Source: Onchocerca lupi (taxonomy: Eukaryota > Nematoda > Chromadorea > Rhabditida > Onchocercidae). From it: a stretch of DNA of 64,000 bases. The position numbers were made by a program, and so were the translations under genes. How positions within the stretch are numbered: position 1 is the stretch's first letter; each line of letters begins with the position of its first letter. The notes under the pieces are model-generated. The model searched no databases, had not been told where the DNA came from, and saw nothing but the letters and a program-made list of their open reading frames with translations. Below are positions 51,501 through 64,000 of the stretch, one piece after another. The DNA lies in the NCBI GenBank assembly GCA_028564675.1, contig JAOVVO010000220.1, positions 47,603 to 111,602 on the forward strand, written 5' to 3'.

Positions 51501-53949
51501 ACGGACTCATTATGAAGGCAGAAAAGTGATAATTTCATGGATCTCATCTGCTTATAGGCTCCAAAGACCGTATGCTATACAAACCCTTATTATGATTAAG
51601 GATGTTATTTACTCGATTTACCTCATTTTTTGAATTTGAAATTTTAGAACTTGATCTTCTTGATTTTTGCTTAAGACTAAAAATCGATATTCTGGTGTAT
51701 ATGTGCGATTTCCAATATTTTTAATAGTACTCCTGCAAATGCATACCTGTTCAATTTTTTTTCTTCATTTACTCCTATTATTACTAATAGAAGTACTTGA
51801 AGGAGAAAAAAAAAAGAAAAAAAATATTATTACTGATATAAGTGCCGCTTTTTTCCTAACATTTATTCATTGTTTCTGTTTTCAGGCATTGCTATGGGTT
51901 CAGGAACAGCTGTTGCAAAATCGGCATCAGAAATGGTTCTAGCTGATGATAATTTTGCAACAATTGTTGCGGCGGTTGAAGAAGGACGAGCTATTTATAA
52001 TAACATGAAGCAGTTTATTCGTTATCTTATTTCATCAAATATTGGCGAGGTTTTGGAATTTTAATATATTTTTTTTCAAAAAACAAAATTTCTCGTATCA
52101 GACTTTCTGATGTTTCAGATTCTCTTATTTTTATTTCATTGTTCTTAATCAGGAAGTTACTGTGAAATCTTATATGAAAATCTTATCAATTCTATAGTAT
52201 GTTTCAAACTGAGCGATGCCTTTATCAAGTTCGTCCAGAATGTCTGGAAAATGAGGATTCTAAAATTTTTCCGAAATTTCCTTCGTCATAGAGATATTAA
52301 TTTAGCTATTGGCGTTTCGAAATTTGGAATAATTGGGAATATTTTGAGGGTTGAAGGCTCGAAGTCAATTGAATTTACTATAACTGCTTTATCCTTCCCT
52401 TTCAATTTCCTGACTATAATACGATAATGTCAAGCATGGCCTAATTATTTTTTACATAAATGTGTTGATCATCAAATCTTAAAAATGGATGGTCTGAATC
52501 CATTGATTACTAAGTAAATTAGTGCATTTTCAGGTTGTATCGATTTTTTTGGTAGCAGCATTAGGTATACCCGAAGCATTAATTCCCGTACAGTTGTTAT
52601 GGGTAAACTTGGTCACGGATGGTCTTCCAGCTACTGCTTTAGGTTTCAATCCTCCAGATCTGGATATTATGGATCGACCTCCACGATCTGCTGGAGAATC
52701 GCTTATCTCCAAATGGCTTTTCTTCCGTTACATGGCTGTTGGATGTAAGTTTTTACCATTATATCAAAATTGGCATTAAAAAAAAGGCTTTCACTGATAT
52801 TCTTTTGGGTGTTTTCCAATTCCAAATCACAGGATCTTGATAGAGAGGCAAAAAAAATTTTTCAAAATTTTTACCTGTATTCTGTGTGCATTATGTAATT
52901 TGTTACGTAACTTCCTACCTAATTATCGAAATGCTTGAAATATTTCTTGGAATGGACAAAATTTATTATAAATTTCATTCAAATTTTATTCGATGTTTAT
53001 TATAAATTTTATTCTTTCTTACCAAATTTTTTTCAGCATATGTCGGGATAGCAACTGTTGGTGCAGCGATGTGGTGGTTTTTATTGTATGAAGATGGTCC
53101 ACAGATCAGTTATTATCAGTTAACACATTGGATGCGATGTGAAATTGAACCGGAAAACTTCGTTGATCTTGACTGTGCTGTTTTTGAGGATGCACATCCA
53201 AATGCAATGGCTCTTTCAGTTCTAGTTACGATTGAAATGTTTAATGCACTGAATAGGTATTTTTTTTTTTTTTTTTGAGCGATTCTAAATCCAGGGCGGA
53301 ATAAATTCGGAAAATGCTCCAGACCTATCATGTTACATTTTCATTTTTTCCTCCTAATAAATATTGGATTTTTATGTAAACATCAGCATGATTTGACCAA
53401 AATTTTCAGGGGAATTTCTTGATAGTTGCTGTCAAGTTATTCCTTGTTATATTTATCATTACTGAAATATTTAAATCATGATTGAAATATGCAATTTACA
53501 GTTTGTCGGAAAATCAGTCGCTTTTGGTAATGCCACCCTGGAAAAATATTTGGTTGATGTCATCAATAGCTCTGTCGTTGTCATTACATTTCGTTATCCT
53601 CTATGTGGAAATTCTGGCAACCATCTTCCAAATTACACCACTCACATTAACGGAGTGGTTCGCAGTGTTGAAAATTTCATTTCCCGTTATTCTTCTGGAT
53701 GAAGCCTTAAAATTCATTGCTCGGAATTACATCGATGGTGAGGCTGTTTATCGTACTGGTGATTATGAAAAGCCCACCAGAAAACGTGTGTTACGTATCC
53801 TACTTACTGTTGTCATGCTAACCATGCTTTATGTTGGTTACTTTTACTGGATTTTGAAACCATATTTGCCACAACTAATGCATGCTGTTGGTAAGAATCC
53901 ACTATCGAACATAAATAGTTTTCCTTCACATTCGCATGATGATTTATGA
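45569..53949 (+). CDS. SERCA-type Ca2+-transporting P-type ATPase
   Basis: Pumps cytosolic Ca2+ into the ER/SR using ATP. Seventeen exons assemble without phase conflict: 45569-45686, 46054-46154, 46316-46429, 46846-46984, 47345-47535, 47649-47780, 47933-48074, 48265-48518, 48924-49034, 49313-49574, 50144-50309, 50501-50724, 50983-51183, 51886-52049, 52534-52744, 53037-53256, 53502-53949. The product is 1065 residues. Hallmarks are ILTGES of the actuator domain, PEGLP in M4 (311-315), SDKTGT with phospho-acceptor Asp354, nucleotide-binding KGAPEG (517-522), TGDGVND (703-709), and NLVTDGLPA in M6. It starts MEDAHTKSAVEVLQYFGVNG, matching the family N-terminus. After the conserved KFIARNY, an extension adds another hydrophobic helix (LRILLTVVMLTMLYVGYFYW), like long SERCA isoforms with an eleventh membrane segment. 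The last 18 codons may be replaced by alternative splicing. All catalytic motifs are intact. Confidence 0.96.
46987..47031. repeat. 20-bp tandem duplication in SERCA intron 4
   Basis: The unit ATTTTTCAGGAAAAAAAAAT occurs twice (46987-47006 and 47007-47026), followed by a partial third. Each unit contains TTTTTCAG, so strong cryptic acceptors lie right after the exon 4 donor. Confidence 0.85.
53891..53896 (+). promoter_or_regulatory. Alternative donor in last SERCA exon
   Basis: GTAAGA follows the codons for MHAV plus one base, inside the last exon. Splicing here would replace the terminal residues after AV and keep the eleventh helix. Confidence 0.4.
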
Positions 53950-53951
53950 TA

Positions 53952-53957
53952 AATAAA
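53952..53957 (+). terminator. AATAAA just past the SERCA stop
   Basis: AATAAA begins two bases after the TGA at 53947-53949. A 3' UTR this short is usable in nematodes. Another site may be used if the gene splices further downstream. Confidence 0.45.
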
Positions 53958-56033
53958 TTAATGTGTTTTGTGTGGGTATTTTAACTAGCCATTAAATACC
54001 GACCTATCAAAAACTGCTTGGTCTTCTGCTGTGTCATCCGAGAAGTTTAATGATTCGTCTTCGCTATAGATTGTGATAATTTTAAATATTTGTTTCATTA
54101 TTAGACGCGATTCCTTAATGCCATCCTAGCTTGTTTTTATAAATTCAGTTGAATGAATTTTACAAATTTGACAGAAAGGACTTTGTTTTCTTGGATTTAT
54201 TGCTAAAAATTTCGAAGATTAAATTGCGTCATTCGCTACATCCTTTCTTTTTTTGTTCTTAACCTCACTTTCGTCCATTTTTTCAAATAACTTCTCCTTA
54301 TCTTTTTTCCATTCTCTTTCTGAATCATTATTTTGCTCAGCACTCATGATTTGTATTGAAGATTATCAGTCTACTGAAAGAAAAATGGAAAATATTTGTT
54401 GATTATGAGAAATGAAATTTATGAAATGAGTAAATTATGACTTTTTACTTTTCCCAGATACCTATATTAGAAGTGTTCTTCATTTTATTAGGTTTTTCGT
54501 TTAATATATCTAACTCCAATTTTTTTTCTATTTAGTTGACTAATTCTCACTTAAACACATGAAAGCTTCTGATATATTTCTTTTTTTCTTTTTTTTCTAT
54601 TGGGGAAATAATTGTATTTTGTGCTATGTCCATAAATTTACATTGAGAAAGCATAGCAATGTCTATTTATCAAATAATTAATTGGAAGTGAGATTAGCAA
54701 AAGGAAATAGGCAAGTCATGAAGTTAATTTACTTTGTTTGAAATAATTAGAATTTGAAAAAGATTTTCATCTGAGCACTATGTTGTTGGATATTTAGCTG
54801 GAATCAATACGTTATTCTGCATCAATAATTGAACTCATTATTGAAAAAACGGTGATTTGTCTTGATATACTTCTAACATTATATCTTTGTATTGGAAGAT
54901 ATTTCTATGTTTATGTTTCATTAGAAGAATTATTGAAGAAATGCAAATTTGCATTTCGGAATTTGCATTTTTTCATGAATAATATAGTTTCCTGTGAGAA
55001 TGACTTATCTCTATATTTCAGAATTTGATAATATTTTATAGCAAATGAAGTGTCAATAAATTTCATATCTTTGTTGTTATTTATTGTTTTCTTTTTTGTT
55101 TTTTTTTTGTTTTACTATGGTACCATTAAGTTATTGATTTGATTTGTAGTAAAATGAATTTTTTTTTTTGTTTCTTAAACTTGTTGCTTTCATCATAAAT
55201 TACTATGCAAGGTGTTGTTTGAGTGCATAATTTTATCTAATCCGTAAATCTTGCTAACAAAACGAATTATCAAGAGAATTTTTGTGGATGACCGAATTAC
55301 TAACAGTATGCAATTTCCATTTTTTTGATCAAAAAGACAAAGAAAAAAGTTTAGGAAGAATGTTGGAGGCATTGCTTGTTTTCATATTCCTATCGAAATT
55401 TTATTAACTTTTGAGTTAATTGAAGAAGAGTGCGAATGGCTTATTATAACTCGTTTTAATGTACTAATCAACGAATATTCATAACCTAAATAGTTGCGAT
55501 TGTTGTTAAGAAAAATTGCATAAACAAAGTAATTACAGATATGAGAATTCTAAGAGTCAGAGATTGAAAATTTGTAGTCTTGAGGATTCATGCTGCAGCA
55601 AAAGGTTTGAAGAAAGCACCAATTAGGAGGTTTAGAAATGAGACTGAAATTGAGAAATTTTCGATTTGGGAAAGACAATATTTTACGAGTACATAAGTGT
55701 TAAAGATAGAAGATTACTTGAAGTCATTATCTCATTTTTACACTCACACATAACAAGATAATTGAAGGAATGAGATTGTAGAAAGAAATGATTCTATTTT
55801 CTCGACAAGATTTGAATAAGCTTTTGGCTTAAAAGAAATGTTTATTAGCCGAAATTTTGTTTCGACATGGATTGAATAATAATTAATGAATAATGATTTG
55901 TTATTTGTCTATATTAAAGATATAAGATCGAAAGTCTTACTTTCAGAATAATTTTAGATGAAAATGAAGAAATAAATTCAATTTATCTTGAATTGCTCAG
56001 TTTTTGACTCAAATAAACGACGATATTTTTCAG

Positions 56034-56068
56034 CACTCTCGGAAGAAGTAATAAAAAAAGAAATGTAA
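56034..56068 (+). other. Candidate alternative SERCA terminal exon
   Basis: The acceptor GATATTTTTCAG is followed by sequence that, in phase with the donor at 53891, encodes ALSEEVIKKEM and stops at TAA 56066-56068. The product would be 1057 residues. KKEM is a dilysine (KKxx) ending, though it would work only if the tail were cytosolic. Other in-phase acceptors exist (54341, 54459 and about 55021), so the choice is uncertain. Confidence 0.25.
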
Positions 56069-56793
56069 GATGAAAAAAAGATGAAATGGTGCAGAAGAAA
56101 AACAAACTTATGTTATCTAAGGAAAGTCGGGATCAATTGGATGTATGCAAAAATGTAATGAAAAATTTTATGCTATATGGTCTCATACGAAACTTTTGTT
56201 TGATCTTTTGCTTTCACGAGGTCAAGGATGATTTTTAGTTTATTCATTCGGCTCCCATATTTTCAGTATTTTTGTCAACTATGAATCCGCTAATTAATAC
56301 TGTATGATTTTTTATATGAAATGCATTTAAATTTTGTCGTTGAAATTCAATTTGATTCGTGATTTCTAGATTAATTTTAAATTTCTCTAAAAACTCTTAT
56401 AAATTTCGAAAAAATTCTCAAGAAATCCTGATATTCTTCTTAATCTATCTGGTAATTGGAAGTAAAAGCGAAAAATCCAAATAAATAACAGCGCAGGTTC
56501 ATAGTAGTAGTAGTACTAATCGTACTAATAATAGTAGTTTTTTCCTTTTTTATTTTTGTTCATTGAATGAGATTATCTTGAACTTGACAGATTCATTAAA
56601 GTTTAGCATTTTCAATAATTAATGTCGGAGTTTTAAAGCTACAATTATGAATAATAAGTTCATTTCTTTCGTTTTTTTTTTCTTTTAGCAATTGCTAGCT
56701 AACAAGAATCATGATAATAATTGTATTAGTTGTATTGAATCACGATGATGTGTTTTGAATTTACTTTCTTTTCTAATTACACTCGTCCTATTG

Positions 56794-56850
56794 AATAGAA
56801 ATATTAATATGCAAAATAGAAATATTAATATGAATAGAAATATTAATATG
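56794..56850. repeat. Short tandem repeat, three units
   Basis: AATAGAAATATTAATATG occurs three times in a row. The first unit has two extra bases. CATATTAATATC follows, so the array can also fold on itself. Confidence 0.85.
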
Positions 56851-59103
56851 CATATTAATATCTTTGCTTTCTTTTTTCCCTCTCCTTCATTAATTAATTA
56901 AGCCATACTAATTTTAATGAATATTTCTACTTCAACTTTCTCTTTTTTTTCCAAGACATTTAGCATGGATTTGAAAATATAGTTGACAGCATTAGTATAT
57001 TTGATTTTTTCACCAGCTACGTTTATAATTGCAGTGCCAGATTGTTAATTTTCAGAAATTAAGCCTGGTTCTCAGAAATCAAGCCTGATTAATGTTCAGG
57101 TTGATGGCGTCATGATAGCTGACACTTTTCTTTCTTTTTTTTTTTTTTTTTTGATATAATGTAATAAAGGACAATAAGTATCAATTTGTTCGGTATGCTA
57201 TCATTGCAGATAAAGGCCTGGATGATGATATGCTTGGCTCCTGGTTGATTTCATTGCTTTTTAGATTTACAATGTGCAATTTTTTTCCGTTTCTTTCCGC
57301 TTCAAAAAAACTTGATTTGTAATTTTTTATTCAAATCTATTTTAATAAATGAAAATTGTAATATTTGAAGAAATAATTAATTTAAAAATTGAAATGAAAA
57401 TTTTAGTCTCTCTTGTGTCGTGCCTTTTTTGTCATCTCTTAGTTGCGCTCATTTTGAATAGCAAAAATAGTTGAATGTGTGCTTGGGTATTATTTTGGTG
57501 AGTAAAAATGATATTATTCTTTGCAAGAATTAGTCAATAGGAATCGAAGAATGTCAAATGATGGAGAAGATTAACACTGCTTAATATGAGAATGTCATGT
57601 AATTTTCATTCTTAACAGCAATGGATAGAAATTGTTTGGTGATAAGTGCAATCATTAATCAGTTAGATAATTTCATTTCCTTTATAAATAATTAAGAATA
57701 GCGATAAGAATCAATAACATTTATTAGTTCAATATGTTTAGAAAAAATTTTCAATCTTTTATTAAAGAGAATAACTTCTTTGTTATCTTTTACTGTTAAG
57801 AAAGACTAATAAGAGCAGTTCTTAACTTTTGGTTGATGAAGATAAGGCCTGATTACTATTGACAAATCTAATTCCATTGACAGCTTATTATAAATTAAAA
57901 ATAACTATACCATCTCGTCCCTTCCTTTAGAAAAAAGTTGAAGAATAGCAATGAAATATAAAAAATTCCAATGAAATAAAGGAAATTTCTGAGAAAACTG
58001 ATAATATAAGATTAAATAATTCGGACTTGAAAAATTGACTGTTAAGCTCCGCTTTTTCCATTTTTTTATCAAAAAAATCAAATCATTGCAATTTATTAAA
58101 GTCAAATTTTTAGAATAACAAAAATCTTTTCTTTCTAACAGAAAATTTTCCAATTCGAGAAATATAAATGATCGGAATATTAGACCTGCTCGTTCTATCG
58201 GAACAATCATAATTGCTGCAGCATCATTGCTTGGTATGTTTAATACAAACATTGTTCCTGAACATTAGCCATTCACTGATAAAAACTATCGATGAAATGA
58301 ATAAAATGTTAACAATATTCACTATGGTAATCGCCCAAAAGCCTCTATTCCAGATTATATATGAGCATTGTCTAAGGTCAAGAATGATCAAATAAGAACA
58401 AAAAATGACGTAAATAATGAAAGTTGATAAAGGATGTGATTAAATGATATTTCTGATTAATCGAGAAATGAATGCAACGAGCTAATATATATCCAAATGT
58501 TGGAAATAGAAATGGAATAATAACAGGAAATGCATTTCAGCAATAGTTATAATAGTAACAATGATAAAAAATGACAGTAGTAATAATAGTAGTATTAACC
58601 ACTTCCTATCGCTTAATCACTCATTCATTCGTATTTGGAAATTAATCAATGACTTAATTATCAAATGGATTTAATATAATTAATAAACTTTAATACAGTT
58701 CCAGTAATGTTAACAATTAAATGGGAAGATAGGAGGACAGGAAAGGAACAAAAAGAATATCAATAAGAAATATATCATAATGCATATAGAGAAAGAAAAA
58801 TGTAAAATAAAGAAAGGAAGAGGAACGAAAACAAACAAGAGCTTCAAAGGCTGAATATAGGATCATTATCTTGGTCAATCATTATTTGGAACAATCAATT
58901 AATTAATTAGTCGTTAGGAATATTGAAGTTTTCTCTTATCACTTCCTTTCTTTCTCTTTCTTGTTTTTATTCAATTCAATCGATTAATTTCAACACAATA
59001 AAATAAATGCTTTGATTTTCTGTCACTTGTAAAACCGAAACCAGATTGTATTTGAGATTAAAAAAATTTGATCCGTGAAATTTTCACATTGAACCATTAT
59101 AAA

Positions 59104-59235
59104 TGAAAGTTAGGGCCGCAATACTCAGCCGAGGATTTTGCGGTGGTTTAGCTTCTGCTTGTGTATGGTGATCCTGGGTGGTCGGGTCGAGTCAATTGAT
59201 GTGTGGATTTCTGGTGTCGTGTTACGGTGGATTTA
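59104..59235 (+). other. Less AT-rich patch before GalNAc-transferase
   Basis: It begins with ATG and an 18-codon frame, MKVRAAILSRGF...; a possible donor (TGTGTATGG) lies inside. The opposite strand is also open for about 35 codons. It may be promoter-proximal sequence, a 5' exon, or the outron of the downstream gene. No function assigned. Confidence 0.25.
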
Positions 59236-59553
59236 AGTATTTGAGTATTGCTGTTTTTGATTGTTAAATTTCGACGAGAACTTTGAATTTTAACAATTTT
59301 ATTGTAGAGTTAAGCTATTAAATATATATCATTTTCCTTCACTATTCAATTCCCGAATTTGAATTATGATTTTAAATAGGTTTTCATTCACGTATTCAGC
59401 TAACCATTTTTAAACTTTAACTTTTTACTTAGCAGCAAATTGTTCTTAAATTTCTAACTCATTTGTTCCATTATGAATTGTATTCGAGTATTCAATTTTC
59501 GATCATTTATGTCTTTGATTTCCGGTTATTCATTCAATCACTTTTTATATGAT

Positions 59554-59559
59554 TTGCAG
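59554..59559 (+). promoter_or_regulatory. TTGCAG acceptor one base before ATG
   Basis: TTGCAG ends at 59559, one base before the GalNAc-transferase ATG at 59561. This fits a spliced-leader acceptor and supports that start over the in-frame ATG at 59549. Confidence 0.55.
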
Positions 59560-59560
59560 T

Positions 59561-62500
59561 ATGATACGATATTTTATTCCACGTTTTAAAGCAAGTGTAT
59601 TATTAAATATTATTTTTATTATGATGCTCATCCTTTTGATAACATTCTATGCACATAATCCATTACGGTTCCAATTACCTGCACGGAAAGTATGCATTTT
59701 CATTTCAAAATTTGATTTTCGTTTAATCTAAGTTTAAGAGAAAGACATCAACCAGATAACAAATATCTCCATTACCTAATCTATGATTTAAGTATTTCGT
59801 TTGACATACCATGTTGGCGAACAACATATTGCAATGAAAGATCAGACATAGTCTTGGTCATCGGAAAATTCACTGCCAAATATAATTCTGGTCATCACCA
59901 GAAGATGCACTGTGCTCAGTGATCGAACACAGTTTATCACGGAAGATGTCTTATTCTGAGTACTGGACATTCTTTATGGATGAAATATTCAGCTTTTGAC
60001 GATTACGATTTTTCTTTTTCCCTTTTTTTTTCCTTTCTCAATTCTTGACAAAGCGAGAGCACAGTGTCATGCTGCATGAAGTACCGGATTATTCGAAAAA
60101 ACGTATCGGTCCTGGAGAAGATGGTAGTGGTGTATATTTGACAGGAAAACAGAAAATACAAGGAAAAGCGGATATGAAAAAATGGTTCATGAATTTGGTT
60201 GCTAGGTAACATACATTTATTCATTTGGAAAGATAATTTATTGATTTTTTTGGGTTAGAAAAAATTCTTTATAATTTTGGAAGAAGTCTAAAATACTGAA
60301 GAAGAAAAAAAAATGCCAGAATTATTGAATTATTATCACAGAATTATTTGATGAAAAGCTAATGAAGTATTAATAATAATAATTAAAAAATCAATGTCTG
60401 TATGGTAATATCTGCATCCTTTAAAAATTAATATTCTTGTGTGAAATTACAGTGTACTTTTTAAAAGATTACTGCTTAGAAATTATCCAAGATGCTGGAC
60501 GAAAATTATGATCACAATAACTACTAATATTGATATCGATGCCAGCGTTGTAAATTAGAATATCATTTTCATAAAATATATGTCAAAAATCAATTTTTTT
60601 CTCATGAGGAATTACTATACTATCGAACTTGAATAAAAATCATAACATGAGAAATTCTATTAGAGTATCAGAATATTCAAAATTAATTTTGATCCATTAT
60701 GTTCTTATCAAACCAACATGGTGATATTTTTGAGATAAAGAGGACCTAGTCTTTTAATCATTTAAATAATTTTCAGAACTTTCTTGTCACCAATTTTTAT
60801 TTGTTGAACTAGTCAGGTCCTAGAATAAAATCAAGTGATCATTTTTACCGGAATATTATGATATCATCATGAAATTATCGTTACTAATTCATTGAGGCTA
60901 AATTAATGTGGTAACCGTTATAACATAATACTGATAATATGTGTACACTAATATCGCTGCTTTTAATATTTCCCATTATTAACGTCCTGTAAATTTTTAT
61001 TTCAGTGATATGATATCACTTGATCGAAATGTGCCGGATCATCGTCCCGAACAGTGTCGTGAAATCAGTTATCCTGATAATTTACCAGTTGCTTCAGTAG
61101 TGATTATTTTCACTGATGAAGCATGGTCACCTTTGCTAAGAACAGTGCATTCCGTAATCAATAGAACACCATCTAAATTTTTGCAGGAAATCATTCTAGT
61201 TGATGATTTTAGTCAGAGAGGTTCACTTTTTATTCAAATGTTCGGTTTTTTCTTGCCAAATTCTAACTAGAAGTTTGAGTGTGGCAGATTAATAACTTTT
61301 GGATCCGGTTTCTAACACCTTCTTTGTCGTTGCATTACTGTGAAACATGTTAAAAAAATTATTAGTAATGACATTTGAGAGATAAATGAAACAAAATAAC
61401 TGGTTTTTAAATGTCTATAAATAGCTTTTCATTTATGCTATGTCTATAAGCATAATTCTAACAGTTTGGTTCTTCGAGTGAATAGCTGAGCTGAAGAAAT
61501 AGTGCATAATAAAAAGCAGAATGTTTCTTGTTTCTTCGCTTTTGCATAAAATATCTCAGATTTTACATGAAATTTGAAAGGCTTAAATTTGCGAAATAAT
61601 TCTGGCTTGCATGGGATGTCAGTCACTTAAAATTTTATTATTTAATATTGGTGTAATTTTGTGTAGACAGTTAGCAACAGTTTAACCACTCATGACTAAA
61701 GTATTACAAGAATGACGGCTCAATATTGATTTCAGATGAGTTGAAGGACAGATTAGAAGAATACATTAAACGCTTTGGCGATAAAGTACATTTGATACGA
61801 GCACGAAAACGATTGGGCTTGATACGGGCAAAATTATTGGGCGCGAAGGAAGCAGTTGGTGATGTATTGGTATTTCTTGATTCTCACTGTGAAGTATCAG
61901 AAGGATGGTAAATTCGTTTTCATTGTATTCATTTCATTAAAACTTTTTGTTTGTACTGAAATCATGATATCATCTAGATTTTCGATGTAATTATTATGAT
62001 TGAGATATAATTTAAATGATTAAAATGCAATGGCATGTTCTCAACAGCTATGCCTCATTAATTTTATCGGGCTTTTTATCTTTATTTTTTACTTTGCTTA
62101 ACCATCTGAAAAAAATACACATGCAACATTTTGGAAATTTTCTTCATTTAATAATGATTGAGGTATTTATTAATTGTGAATAAATGAAAAATTGGCGGAC
62201 GAAAACGAATTGGAAGAGTTAGACTTCTTTCAGTTCTCATTCAGAATAATGGTAATTGTGGAAAGAAATCAAAATTTGTCTTATAAATTCGAGTCGCGCT
62301 ATTTTTTAAGGTTAGAACCATTGTTAGCACGTATCAAAGATAATCGATCGGCTGTTCTTTGTCCTGTAATTGATCATATATCAGCAGAAACATTGGCTTA
62401 TTCGGGTAATAATCGCGTTACGGATGTTGGTGGATTTTGGTGGAGTCTTCATTTCCGTTGGGATCCTGTGCCGAAAGAATATCGTGATATTGATCCCACG

Positions 62501-63925
62501 AAACCAGTTAGGTTCGTGTATTTACTCACTTTTCAAAATGTAAACTTTTTTGGTGTGAAACAAGTGATTTAAGTTTTTAATATTCTTAATGTTTTTATTT
62601 TTAATAATTTCTCAATATGATATGAAATGAGTTTTGTAAAATCATTTTTTTTTTTGAGTGACATGCGAAGTTATTATGATTAAGTGACCTGTTAAGTTAT
62701 TATGATTAAATGATATTTTCAGGTCTCCAACAATGGCAGGTGGTCTTTTAGCAGTAGATAGATCATATTTTTTCGAAATTGGAGGATATGATCCTAAAAT
62801 GGATATATGGGGTGGAGAAAATCTTGAAATATCATTTAGGGTCATTTTCAAAAATTTCATTAAAATTTTTAAAAAAATTTCTTAATGTCGTAACAACGAA
62901 AAAGCATGCTTTCATAGATAAATAAATAATATTTCAAATTCTTTACGGATTCCATTAAATTATCCATCAATTTACTTATTGCTCATCTTAGGTGTGGATG
63001 TGTGGTGGAAGTATTGAATTTATTCCTTGTTCACATGTTGGCCATATATTCCGAGCTGGTCATCCTTATAACATGACTGGACCTGGTAATAATAAGGATG
63101 TGCATGGTACCAATTCAAAAAGGCTAGCAGAAGTATGGATGGATGATTACAAAAGATTTTATTATATTCACCGGTCAGATTTGAAGGTACGACTTATATA
63201 CGAGAAGTTGTGCCGCAATTTTGAGTAATTCCAAATTAATTTTTTCTGATATTTTTATTGTATCGTTGTTACATGGTACGCAAAAATGTTCTTGCATTTC
63301 GTAGTACATTTGAAGTATTTTTAGTTAAATCTTTTTGTAACAGATTTTTATGTGCAAAAACTTCCGTAAAAAAAAGCAATAATTGAAGAAAAAAATTCAG
63401 TTTTTTTATCCAGGTCATGAAGGACAGTTATTTGTGAAGTTTTCTGTAAACGAACTTGAATATAACATACATCGAAAGCTCAGAGTAAAATAACATGATC
63501 CTTCTGTTTTATGCTACATTAGAGGAAGAAGTTATCTTCTTTGATCATACATAAATCATCATTGTCCACTTCGGAGATATAACGATGAATTAGAATGAGG
63601 TTGATCTGAATAGTTGTAGTACGAAAGCGAGCTAAGGAAATTCGCAAATCTAGTAGATATGTTAATTTAAAAAAAAAAAAAAAAAGGAAAAGAATCCGTA
63701 ATATTGCATTGAATTTGGCAAAAATTGACTAGTTTCAGCTGAATTTCAACAGACTCATGCACATTTATATGGGATGATTCTACCTTGCAGGAGAAAGACG
63801 TTGGCGATCTCTCGGAAAGGAAAGCTTTGCGCGAAAAATTGAAATGCAGATCATTTAAATGGTATTTGGAAAACGTAGCAAAAAATAAATTCGTCTTGGA
63901 TGAAAATGTTATAGCATTTGGCGCG
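59561..63925 (+). CDS. Polypeptide GalNAc-transferase, 3' end missing
   Basis: Transfers GalNAc from UDP-GalNAc to Ser/Thr of proteins, starting mucin-type O-glycans in the Golgi (GT27 family). Exons in view are 59561-59689, 60054-60205, 61006-61220, 61736-61907, 62311-62511, 62723-62840, 62992-63186 and 63791-63925, with phases closing, for 439 residues. Residues 14-34 form a type II signal anchor, followed by a short stem. The catalytic domain contains NLVASDMISLDRNVPDHRP, ASVVIIFTDEAWSPLLRTVH, the metal-binding DxH motif as DSH (Asp214, His216) in VFLDSHCE, W-L-E-P-L-L-A-R, TMAGGLLAVDR, WGGENLE (319-325) and CSHVGHIFR with the third metal ligand His347. It ends in KCRSFKWYLENV, the usual link to the C-terminal ricin-type lectin domain, which lies past the window edge. 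The donor GCG|GTGAAT at 63926 leads out. The precise paralogue was not assigned. Confidence 0.93.
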
Positions 63926-64000
63926 GTGAATTATTTGTTTTCTTGGGATTTAAATAAATTCAAATTGTACATTGCTCTACTGCAAAACTAACATTCAATA
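63926..64000 (+). other. Intron of GalNAc-transferase running off the edge
   Basis: Begins with GTGAAT right after FGA. Translation could continue to a stop near 63990, but the family continues with a lectin domain, so this is read as intron. Confidence 0.6.

Larger units (their letters stand above)
53958..59553. other. Spacer between SERCA and GalNAc-transferase
   Basis: AT-rich, with no recognised gene. It contains possible alternative SERCA terminal exons, a short tandem repeat at 56794-56850, and a less AT-rich patch at 59104-59235. Confidence 0.5.

Noticed and set aside
1..64000. CRISPR arrays, bacterial operons, phage modules
   Set aside because: Nothing of the kind. GT-AG introns and gene families place the window in a eukaryotic nuclear genome.

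Overview
This is eukaryotic nuclear DNA, very AT-rich and full of homopolymer runs. Introns are GT-AG and usually end in TTTCAG, exons are short, and bare TTTCAG or TTTAG acceptors sit just upstream of start codons, as expected for spliced-leader trans-splicing. With the SERCA sequence, this points to a nematode, most likely a filarial or other spirurine worm. The species is an inference.

Layout. 1-20.0 kb is gene-poor, with low-complexity tracts, microsatellites, a long imperfect foldback, a 30-bp minisatellite and a local duplication. 20.08-22.84 kb (minus strand) holds a five-exon gene that I assembled by matching splice sites and phase. It encodes a 187-residue single-pass membrane protein with a tyrosine-rich N-terminus and a PPxY-bearing cytosolic tail. 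24.05-24.23 kb (plus strand) is a 60-codon single-exon candidate micropeptide with a C-terminal membrane helix. 26.0-36.8 kb contains two decayed Helitron rolling-circle transposons, a tandem cluster of Helitron ends, and unexplained sequence between them. 36.8-45.5 kb is mostly non-coding, with one minus-strand open stretch at 42.7-43.1 kb.

45.57-53.95 kb (plus strand) is a complete 17-exon SERCA-type Ca2+-ATPase gene (sca-1 orthologue). It encodes 1065 residues as read and has a possible alternative C-terminus. 59.56 kb to the right edge (plus strand) holds the first eight coding exons of a polypeptide N-acetylgalactosaminyltransferase. Its catalytic domain is nearly complete, and the C-terminal end lies outside the window.

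The host genes are independent, with no operon-like spacing. SERCA loads the ER/SR with Ca2+, and the GalNAc-transferase starts mucin-type O-glycans in the Golgi. The least familiar host items are the PPxY membrane protein and the 60-residue micropeptide. In the mobile elements, the notable item is a set of three 5' subterminal repeats, each carrying a small palindrome with changed but still pairing arms.
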